Notes under the pieces: model-generated
The model's database searches: none
What the model saw: only the letters and a program-made list of their open reading frames with translations
What the model was told of the DNA's origin: nothing
NCBI GenBank assembly: GCA_051657905.1
Contig: JBOFLO010000018.1
Location: forward strand, 1-11,841
Length of the DNA stretch: 11,841 nucleotides
Origin: JBOFLO01 sp051657905
Lineage (GTDB): Bacteria > Patescibacteriota > Gracilibacteria > UBA1369
Direction: 5' to 3'
Part shown: one piece after another, positions 6,662-11,841 of the stretch
How positions within the stretch are numbered: the stretch's first letter is position 1
Layout of the letters: the number at the start of each line of letters is the position of its first letter
Translations under genes and position numbers: made by a program

Positions 6662-6678
6662 CAAAATTAAGAAAAAGT

Positions 6679-7974
6679 ATGATTAAATTGAATTTAGATC
6701 TAATTTGGAGGGTTTCGGAGCAACAAGGCGTGAATGAATTAAATTTCAAAAGAGAGAATGAAAAGCTGGGAAAATTTTTGTTGAAAATAAAAGAGCGAGA
6801 TCAAGATTTTTATAAAATTCTTGATGATCATAAAACAGTGGATGAGATTTTGGAATATGCTGAGCAAGTGAAGGGGCAGTATAAATATATAGTGGTATTG
6901 GGTATTGGAGGGTCGGCGTTGGGGGCGAGTTGTTTGGAAGCGGCTATGAAGCCTTTATTTAAGACGGTGCAAGAATGGCCTAGGTTAGTGGTTTTGGATA
7001 ATATTGATCCGGATTTGATAAATGATTTTCAGAAGTCGGTGGAAATGAAAGATTGTTTGTTTTTAGTGATTACAAAATCTGGTGGAACTCCGGAAACTTT
7101 GGCGCAATTTTTTTATTTTAAAAAATTAGTTGAGGATGCAGGACTTAGTTGGGAAAAATATTTTGTGCTGGTTACAGATTCTAATCTTGGATTGCTTCGA
7201 GAAATTGCTAATGAAAATCCTGAGGTGAGAACTTTTTCTGTTCCGGATAAAGTTGGTGGTAGGTTTTCTGTACTGAGCTCAGTTGGCTTATTGCCTGCTG
7301 CTTTGATAGGCATTGATGTGAGAAGTTTGGTTAAAGGAGCGTTGAAAATGAGAGATATTTTTTTGAGTGAAGATGCACAAAATAATTTGGCATTTCAAAT
7401 TGCGGCGTTGCAATTTCTTTTTTATTTGAGTGGGAAAAATATAAATGTGATGTTTGTTTATTCTCAAAAATTATTAAAACTTGGAGATTGGTATAAACAA
7501 CTTTTAGCAGAAAGTATTGGTAAAGCAGTGAATGATAAGGGAGAAAAAGTTAATGTAGGTATGACGCCAGTTGTGGCTCTGGGAGCGACAGATCAGCATT
7601 CTCAGAATCAACTGTATAGTGAAGGTCCGGATGATAAATTATATTTTTTTATTGATGCGATTGATAATGAAATTGATTTAGAAATTCCTTTTCCAGAAAA
7701 ATATAAAAATGAAATTGGATATTTAAGTAACTTAACTTTTGGAAGATTATTTAAAACAGAAATGGAAGGAAATAAAAATGCTTTGATGGAAATTGGTAGA
7801 CCTGTGATTCAATTTCAATTGGAAAAAATGGATGAAGAAAATTTGGGGGCGGCCTTTTTATTGCTTGAAGGAGCCATTTCTTTCTTTGCTGAGTTTTTAG
7901 AAATTAATGCGTATGATCAACCTGGAGTTGAGCTTTCAAAAAAAATTACTAAAAATTTATTGCAACAAAATTAA
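6679..7974 (+). CDS. pgi: glucose-6-phosphate isomerase
   Basis: Interconverts glucose-6-phosphate and fructose-6-phosphate in the cytosol. At 431 residues it is the short bacterial form (about 430-450) rather than the 550-residue enterobacterial form. The two SIS-fold phosphosugar-binding domains show GIGGSALG (75-82), TKSGGTPET (132-140) and VGGRFSVLSSVGLLP (192-206). The catalytic positions are Glu278 in LLAESIGK, His307 in DQHSQNQLY and Lys421/422 in GVELSKK. All expected active-site residues are there. The ATG at 6679 starts just before the first strand. The product is a substrate of the upstream phosphoketolase, which suggests a shared sugar-phosphate role, although a divergent receiver gene lies between them. 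It is followed by a LOG-family gene with its own promoter. Confidence 0.97.
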   Translation: MIKLNLDLIWRVSEQQGVNELNFKRENEKLGKFLLKIKERDQDFYKILDDHKTVDEILEYAEQVKGQYKYIVVLGIGGSALGASCLEAAMKPLFKTVQEWPRLVVLDNIDPDLINDFQKSVEMKDCLFLVITKSGGTPETLAQFFYFKKLVEDAGLSWEKYFVLVTDSNLGLLREIANENPEVRTFSVPDKVGGRFSVLSSVGLLPAALIGIDVRSLVKGALKMRDIFLSEDAQNNLAFQIAALQFLFYLSGKNINVMFVYSQKLLKLGDWYKQLLAESIGKAVNDKGEKVNVGMTPVVALGATDQHSQNQLYSEGPDDKLYFFIDAIDNEIDLEIPFPEKYKNEIGYLSNLTFGRLFKTEMEGNKNALMEIGRPVIQFQLEKMDEENLGAAFLLLEGAISFFAEFLEINAYDQPGVELSKKITKNLLQQN

Positions 7975-8033
7975 ATTTTCCAGAAATTTTTTTTAGAAAA
8001 GTGAAAATTAATTGCGAATATGTATGATATTAC

Positions 8034-8062
8034 TGGACTTGTGTAAATAAATATTCTACAAT
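8034..8062 (+). promoter_or_regulatory. putative promoter of the LOG-family gene
   Basis: TGGACT (8034-8039, 4/6) and TACAAT (8057-8062, 5/6) are spaced 17 bases. The predicted start is near 8069, giving a leader of about 22 bases. The bases before the ATG at 8091 are almost all A, with no Shine-Dalgarno motif. No terminator was found between pgi and this promoter. Confidence 0.48.
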
Positions 8063-8090
8063 AGAAAGGCGTAGAAAAATAAAAAATAAA

Positions 8091-8981
8091 ATGCTTTTCT
8101 TCAAAAAAATTCGCTCGAAGAGATTGAATCTGAAAAAAGAATTGAAAAGAAAAAATCGTTTCAGAGTAGCAATTTTTGGCTCAGCTAGGGTGCAAAAGGG
8201 TGATAAAGTTTATCATCAGGTTTATGATTTGGCTAAAAAAATTGGACAGCAAGGATATGATTTGATTACTGGTGGTGGTCCTGGATTAATGGAGGCTGCG
8301 AATTCTGGTCATACTATTGGTGATAAAAAAAGTTCTGTAGATTCGATAGGTTTGGTAATTGAACTTCCATTTGAAAATGAAGGAAATAAATTTTTAGATA
8401 TCAGTGAAAAATATAAAAGATTCTCGACACGTTTGGATACGTTCTTAGCTTTGTCTAATGTTATGGTTGTTACTAAGGGCGGAATTGGTACTTTGCTTGA
8501 GCTTTCTTACATGTGGCAACATCTTCAAGTTCATCATGTGAAATATCATCCGATTATTTTGATTGGGAAGATGTGGGAAGAATTAATCGATTGGATGAAG
8601 AAAGATATGCTCACTCAAGGGTTAGTTAGTCCAGGCGATTTTGATTTTATTTATATTGCTCATGATAACGAAGAAGCAATGGCGATCATCCAGAAATTCC
8701 ATCAACTGCATAAGGATGAAGGGGATATGCGAAAGATTATCTGTAGCGGAAGCAAGTGCATAATTCCCGAACTAAATTTACAGGAAACAGTATTACAACT
8801 TAATCAAAAAAGTATGAAAAAAACTGTGAAAAAAGTAGCTAAAAAAGCTACAAAGAAACCGGCTAAAAAAGTAGCAAAAAAAGCTACAAAGAAGCCAGCA
8901 AAAAAAGTAGCTAAGAAAGCTACAAAGAAACCAGTAAAGAAAACAGCTAAGAAGGCTGCAAAAAAGAAGTCTAAAAAATAA
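8091..8981 (+). CDS. LOG-family Rossmann protein with histone-H1-like C-terminal tail
   Basis: Residues 24 to about 205 form a LOG/TIGR00730-type nucleotide-binding domain: VAIFGSARV (26-34), GGGPGLMEAAN (61-71), RFSTRLDTF (110-118) and GGIGTLLELSYMW (130-142). Characterised LOG enzymes hydrolyse the N-glycosidic bond of nucleoside monophosphates. The older label lysine decarboxylase is unreliable for this family. Here the PGGxGT motif reads KGGIGT, so the substrate is uncertain. Residues 242-296 are a Lys/Ala tail of four 12-residue units, the first three VAKKATKKPAKK-like and the last TAKKAAKKKSKK, resembling histone H1 or chlamydial Hc proteins. The N-terminus (5-25) is also basic. The tail is in frame with no break and ends one base before the exonuclease gene. 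The tail probably binds nucleic acid or another polyanion (inference). Confidence 0.88.
   Translation: MLFFKKIRSKRLNLKKELKRKNRFRVAIFGSARVQKGDKVYHQVYDLAKKIGQQGYDLITGGGPGLMEAANSGHTIGDKKSSVDSIGLVIELPFENEGNKFLDISEKYKRFSTRLDTFLALSNVMVVTKGGIGTLLELSYMWQHLQVHHVKYHPIILIGKMWEELIDWMKKDMLTQGLVSPGDFDFIYIAHDNEEAMAIIQKFHQLHKDEGDMRKIICSGSKCIIPELNLQETVLQLNQKSMKKTVKKVAKKATKKPAKKVAKKATKKPAKKVAKKATKKPVKKTAKKAAKKKSKK
8835..8978 (+). repeat. four tandem 36-base units coding the Lys/Ala/Pro tail
   Basis: Units lie at 8835-8870, 8871-8906, 8907-8942 and 8943-8978, each coding 12 residues. Units 1-3 are near identical in protein but differ at third positions (gct/gca, aaa/aag, ccg/cca). This suggests old duplication kept by selection on the protein. 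Unit 4 is divergent. The stop codon follows at once. Confidence 0.9.
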
Positions 8982-8982
8982 T

Positions 8983-9747
8983 TTAGATTTCGATCTCCAA
9001 ACTAATTGGAGCATGATCTGAACCTGGTACATTCGCATGAATTTGCGCGTTGATCAGGTTCTTTTCTAGTTTCTGGCTGACAAAAAAGTAGTCGATTCTC
9101 CAGCCAATATTTCTATCGCGAGAGCGAGTTTTCATGTCCCACCAGGTGTAATTGTCGGGGGCTTTGTTGAAATGACGGAAAGTGTCGATGTAACCGTGAG
9201 TAGTAATGAAGTGTAGCCAATCTCTTTCTATATCCATAAAGCCAGAAGTGTGGCGATTTTGTTCGGGACGGGCAAGGTCGATTTCATGATGTGCAGTATT
9301 GATATCACCGCAGAAGATTACGGGTTTTGGCAGACTTTCAATGTATTGGTAAAATTCATGATAAAAGTCCAATTTGTATTGAACTCGATCCATTCCTCTT
9401 CCTCCGTTTGGGAAGTAACCATTAAAATAGAAAAATTTTTCAAATTCTAATCCGAGCAAACGTCCTTCGGCATTTAAAATTGGAGCTGGGAATTCGCTGA
9501 TAATATTTAAAGCATTTAAACGTGTATAAATAGAAACTCCACTATAACCTTTTTTTTCTCCAAGTTTCCAAATACTGGTGTAACCTTCGATATTTAAAAG
9601 AGCTGATGATAATTGATCTTGATGAGCTTTGGTCTCCTGTAAGCCGATAATGTCGGCATCGATGCTTTTTACCCAGTCATGAAATCCCTTTTTTTCAATG
9701 GCGCGTACGCCATTAACATTCCAGGAAAATAATTTTAATCTAGTCAT
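8983..9747 (-). CDS. xth: exodeoxyribonuclease III (AP endonuclease)
   Basis: Base-excision-repair enzyme that cuts DNA at abasic sites and has 3'-5' exonuclease and 3'-phosphatase activity. It is 254 residues, normal for the ExoIII/ExoA group. The catalytic set is visible: SWNVNG (8-13), Glu38 in LQETK (36-40), Tyr111 in GYFPNGGRG (110-118), GDINTAH (147-153) with Asp148 and Asn150, WRIDYFFVS (216-224) with Asp219, and the terminal SDHAPI (243-248) with the Asp-His pair. Its ATG overlaps the methyltransferase stop as ATGA (9747-9744), so the two are probably translationally coupled in one transcript. Its stop lies one base from the stop of the convergent LOG gene, with no terminator in between. 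Confidence 0.96.
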   Translation of the reverse strand: MTRLKLFSWNVNGVRAIEKKGFHDWVKSIDADIIGLQETKAHQDQLSSALLNIEGYTSIWKLGEKKGYSGVSIYTRLNALNIISEFPAPILNAEGRLLGLEFEKFFYFNGYFPNGGRGMDRVQYKLDFYHEFYQYIESLPKPVIFCGDINTAHHEIDLARPEQNRHTSGFMDIERDWLHFITTHGYIDTFRHFNKAPDNYTWWDMKTRSRDRNIGWRIDYFFVSQKLEKNLINAQIHANVPGSDHAPISLEIEI

Positions 9748-10865
9748 GCTTGTTTAAAATACTGATATAAATAACATTTAATTTTTCCATTGAATAATTT
9801 ACGATTTTTATCTGCCGGTCGGCCGAATAATTTTGGGAAAATTTCATCCGGAGTGATCAGGAAAAAAGAACAGTTTTTAGTTTCACGGAATTTTTCTCCT
9901 AAATCTTTGTAAATTTTCTCGACAGTTAATTGTTCACTAATACGTTCACCATAGGGCGGATTGGTGATGAAAACGGCGTTTTCGAATTGGCTGAAATCTA
10001 CTTTTTTGAAGTCATTAATGGTGATTTTTATTTCTTCTTCCAGAGCTAAACTTTCTAAATTATATCCGGCCATTTCGATGGAGTGCGGGTCGATATCATA
10101 GCCTTCTATTTTTAGAGGTTGATCGAGTTTCTGAGCGGCACGAGCTTCTTCATAAGTAGTGCGCCAGACATCTGGGGTGATGTGAGGCCATTGATGGCAG
10201 GCGAATTTGCGATAGAGTCCTGGTGGAATGTTTTTAGCGATTAGGGCGGCTTCTATTAATATAGTGCCGCTGCCGCAGAAAGGGTCGACGAGCAAACGGT
10301 CGGGGGTCCAGTCGCTGAGTTTGATAAGAGCAGCGGCGAGGGTTTCTTTGATGGGAGCAAGGTTGGCTTTTAGACGGTAACCGCGTTTATGGAGACTTTC
10401 GCCAGAAGTATCTATACCGATGGTGCAAATATTTTTGATGAATTTTACTACTATTTGATAAGTGCGGCCGGAATTTTCAGGGAGATTTTCTTGTCCGTAG
10501 GCTTTTTGTAAATTTTTGACTATGGATTTTTTTACAATACTTTGAATGGCTGGTTCGGAATGTAAAGTCGATTTGGCAGCGCTGGCCTGAATAGGAAAAG
10601 AGTCGGTTTGGCTGATGTAGGCTGACCAATTTGCTTTGGCGACTTCGTCGAATAATTGGTCAAAAGTTTCGGCTTGAAATTCGCCCATTTTAATTAAAAT
10701 ACGTTCGGAACAGCGTAACCAAAGGTTGGTTTTAACAACAGTGTCCCAATCTCCTTCAAAAGTGACTTTTCCATCCTCGGTTTTTATAACCCAGATTCCT
10801 AGGTCTTTTAATTCCTGATATACGAGTTTTTCCAGTCCGAAAGCGCATGTAGCAATAAGTTCCAT
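9744..10865 (-). CDS. rlmL: THUMP-domain class I RNA methyltransferase (RlmL/YpsC type)
   Basis: Predicted SAM-dependent RNA guanine-N2 methyltransferase; the best-known member, RlmL, modifies G2445 of 23S rRNA. It has 373 residues. An N-terminal ferredoxin-like/THUMP region (about 1-155) begins MELIATCAFGLEKLVYQELK, the typical family start. The catalytic domain carries the SAM-binding DPFCGSGT (194-201) and the motif NPPYGER (302-308). Size matches the single-domain YpsC/RlmL form, not the fused E. coli RlmKL. The frame is open upstream to 10913, but Met at 10865-10863 is chosen because homology starts there and the longer version would begin inside the CIRCE operator. It is coupled to xth by an ATGA overlap. 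The exact rRNA target is inferred from the family. Confidence 0.93.
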   Translation of the reverse strand: MELIATCAFGLEKLVYQELKDLGIWVIKTEDGKVTFEGDWDTVVKTNLWLRCSERILIKMGEFQAETFDQLFDEVAKANWSAYISQTDSFPIQASAAKSTLHSEPAIQSIVKKSIVKNLQKAYGQENLPENSGRTYQIVVKFIKNICTIGIDTSGESLHKRGYRLKANLAPIKETLAAALIKLSDWTPDRLLVDPFCGSGTILIEAALIAKNIPPGLYRKFACHQWPHITPDVWRTTYEEARAAQKLDQPLKIEGYDIDPHSIEMAGYNLESLALEEEIKITINDFKKVDFSQFENAVFITNPPYGERISEQLTVEKIYKDLGEKFRETKNCSFFLITPDEIFPKLFGRPADKNRKLFNGKIKCYLYQYFKQA

Positions 10866-10893
10866 AAGGGCGTAAGCAAGAGCAATAAATGAT

Positions 10894-10923
10894 ATTTTAG
10901 CACCCTCTTGCATTGAGTGCTAA
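10894..10923 (-). promoter_or_regulatory. possible rlmL-xth promoter overlapping CIRCE
   Basis: On the minus strand TTAGCA (10923-10918, 4/6) and TAAAAT (10899-10894, 5/6) are 18 bases apart. The predicted start is near 10887, about 22 bases before the rlmL ATG. The boxes largely coincide with the CIRCE half-sites, so if the promoter is real, HrcA would block it too. Confidence 0.33.
10897..10923. promoter_or_regulatory. CIRCE operator (HrcA binding site)
   Basis: TTAGCACCC (10897-10905), nine bases, then GAGTGCTAA (10915-10923). The consensus is TTAGCACTC-N9-GAGTGCTAA, so 17 of 18 arm positions match and the spacer is exact. HrcA binds this element and represses heat-shock genes until misfolded protein titrates GroEL. 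The site lies 64 bases before the clpB ATG and 32 bases before the rlmL ATG. Confidence 0.95.
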
Positions 10924-10936
10924 TCGGTTTTATAAT
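10908..10936 (+). promoter_or_regulatory. clpB promoter with -35 inside CIRCE
   Basis: TTGCAT (10908-10913) and a perfect TATAAT (10931-10936) are spaced 17 bases. The -35 lies in the CIRCE spacer and the right half-site fills the spacer between the boxes, a layout suited to direct repression by HrcA. The predicted start is near 10943, giving a leader of about 44 bases, the longest predicted among the plus-strand promoters here. Confidence 0.62.
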
Positions 10937-10986
10937 AACATAGTCTAAAGCCAGATTGGCGAGAATAATTTTTAAATTATTTGTCT

Positions 10987-11841
10987 ATGAATTTCAATAA
11001 CTACACTACCAAGGCTGCTGAAGTGATTCAAGCTACTTTGGATTTAGTCAGCAAGCGATCCCATCAACAACTTACTCCATGGCATTTGCTTTATGCTTTA
11101 ATTGAGCAGAAGGGCGGGATTGTGCCGAGTTTATTGCAAAAAGCGGAAAAGTATCCTGGGCAAATATTGCAGCAGGTGGACCAAGAATTGGAAAAATTGC
11201 CTGTTGTTAATGGTGGTCAGGTTTATTTTTCGCCGGAAATGCGTAAGGTGTTTGATCAGGCTGAGAGTGAGGCTGGGCGTTTGCATGATGAATTTATCAG
11301 TACTGAGCATTTATTTTTGGGAATATTGGAAGTTTCAGCGGTGGCTAAGTTTTTACAGATGAATAAGGATCAGGTTTATCAGATTTTGGCTGGGATTAGG
11401 GGTGGACAGAGGGTAAGTGATAAAAATCCAGAAGGGAAATATCAGGCTTTGCAAAAATATACTGTGGATTATACGGAGATGGCGGCGAATGGGAAAATTG
11501 ACCCAGTTATAGGGCGGGATGAGGAAATTCGCCGAGTGACGCAGATTTTGGCTCGTCGAACCAAAAATAATCCGGTGTTAGTGGGTGAACCGGGAACTGG
11601 GAAAACTGCAATTGTGGAAGGGTTGGCAAAAAAAATTGTTGATCAGGATGTTCCAGATGTTTTGAAGGGGAAAAAAGTTTTGGGGCTGGATTTGGGATCT
11701 TTGATTGCCGGGACTTCTTTTAGAGGTGAATTTGAAGAGAGATTGAAAGCTATTATTAATGAAATAGAATCTTCCAATGGGCAGATTATTTTGTTTATTG
11801 ATGAATTGCATACGATTGTGGGGGCGGGGAATCAAGAGGGG
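10987..11841 (+). CDS. clpB: ClpB-type AAA+ disaggregase, N-terminal part (runs off the window)
   Basis: ATP-dependent chaperone that works with DnaK to pull proteins out of aggregates. The first 285 codons are present, continuing past the right edge. Residues 1 to about 145 are the Clp N-domain with its two repeats (MNFNNYTTKAAEVI start; STEHLFLGIL at 105-114). NBD1 follows: DPVIGRDEEIRRV (172-184), Walker A GEPGTGKT (200-207), the pore-loop region AGTSFRGEFEERL (241-253) and Walker B LFIDEL (269-274). ClpB is favoured over ClpC by KYTVDYTEMAANGKIDPVIGR and the SNGQIILFIDELHT style. The deciding middle coiled coil and C-terminus lie outside. The start ATG matches the family's. It is regulated by CIRCE and divergent from rlmL. 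Confidence 0.92.
   Translation, partial: MNFNNYTTKAAEVIQATLDLVSKRSHQQLTPWHLLYALIEQKGGIVPSLLQKAEKYPGQILQQVDQELEKLPVVNGGQVYFSPEMRKVFDQAESEAGRLHDEFISTEHLFLGILEVSAVAKFLQMNKDQVYQILAGIRGGQRVSDKNPEGKYQALQKYTVDYTEMAANGKIDPVIGRDEEIRRVTQILARRTKNNPVLVGEPGTGKTAIVEGLAKKIVDQDVPDVLKGKKVLGLDLGSLIAGTSFRGEFEERLKAIINEIESSNGQIILFIDELHTIVGAGNQEG

Noticed and set aside
8793..9038. 81-codon minus-strand frame rich in Phe, Leu, Cys and Ser that looks like a membrane protein
   Set aside because: It is the reverse complement of the AAA/AAG lysine repeats of the LOG tail; the hydrophobic look comes from TTT, CTT and TTC codons.
9020..9061. GAACCTG / CAGGTTC inverted repeat near the end of xth
   Set aside because: The 28-base loop and location inside conserved exonuclease codons make a chance match most likely.
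10866..10913. 16-residue N-terminal extension of the RNA methyltransferase (MQEGAKISF...)
   Set aside because: Family homology begins at MELIATCAFGLE, and the longer start codon lies within the CIRCE element, downstream of which transcription probably begins.
11102..11362. 86-codon plus-strand frame within clpB
   Set aside because: It is out of frame with the unmistakable Clp N-domain coding sequence and has a Cys/Arg-rich shadow composition.
1..11841. tRNA genes, CRISPR arrays, insertion sequences, prophage or defence genes
   Set aside because: All gaps between genes are under 150 bases; none shows a cloverleaf, spaced direct repeats or transposase ends, and every sizeable gene has a housekeeping or unknown assignment.

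Overview
The window reads as chromosomal DNA of an A+T-rich bacterium with tightly packed genes, small intergenic gaps and frequent strand switches. Coding follows the standard bacterial code: TGA ends the methyltransferase gene, so lineages that read UGA as Gly or Trp are excluded. Several traits point, as inference only, to a Candidate Phyla Radiation / Patescibacteria-type genome: compact housekeeping enzymes, a phosphoketolase, lysine/alanine-rich protein tails, and no Shine-Dalgarno motif in front of any gene. A taxonomic marker would be needed to settle this.

Layout from left to right. (1) Bases 1-443 (-): 5' part of the ribosome-associated GTPase gene typA/bipA, with a YgjP-like zinc metalloprotease gene (581-1090, -) upstream of it. 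(2) 1150-1578 (+): an EVE-domain protein, divergent from the protease. Its 3' end overlaps by 62 bases the 3' end of a convergent tRNA-dihydrouridine synthase gene (1517-2611, -). (3) 2716-3405 (+): an unrecognised, probably helical protein. (4) 3481-5916 (+): a full-length phosphoketolase with a Lys-rich N-terminus, closed by a strong bidirectional terminator. (5) 5958-6536 (-): a stand-alone response-regulator receiver protein, divergent from glucose-6-phosphate isomerase (6679-7974, +). (6) 8091-8981 (+): a LOG-family protein with a histone-H1-like C-terminal repeat tail. It abuts the convergent exonuclease III gene (8983-9747, -), which forms an ATGA-coupled pair with a THUMP/RlmL-type RNA methyltransferase (9744-10865, -). 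(7) 10987-11841 (+): 5' part of clpB, separated from the methyltransferase by an almost perfect CIRCE operator with a promoter built into it.

Functional reading. Glucose-6-phosphate isomerase makes fructose-6-phosphate, a phosphoketolase substrate, so the two enzymes around the receiver gene could feed sugar phosphates to acetyl-phosphate. The other genes serve translation and RNA modification (TypA, Dus, RlmL-like), DNA repair (Xth) and protein quality control (ClpB). The CIRCE site implies an HrcA repressor elsewhere in the genome.

No RNA genes, CRISPR array, insertion sequence or phage gene was seen, and no gene-free stretch exceeds 300 bases. I see no convincing new multi-gene system. 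The most unusual points are the basic tails on two cytosolic proteins, the missing ribosome binding sites, the CIRCE-controlled clpB/rlmL divergence, and the repeat-laden promoter of the receiver gene.
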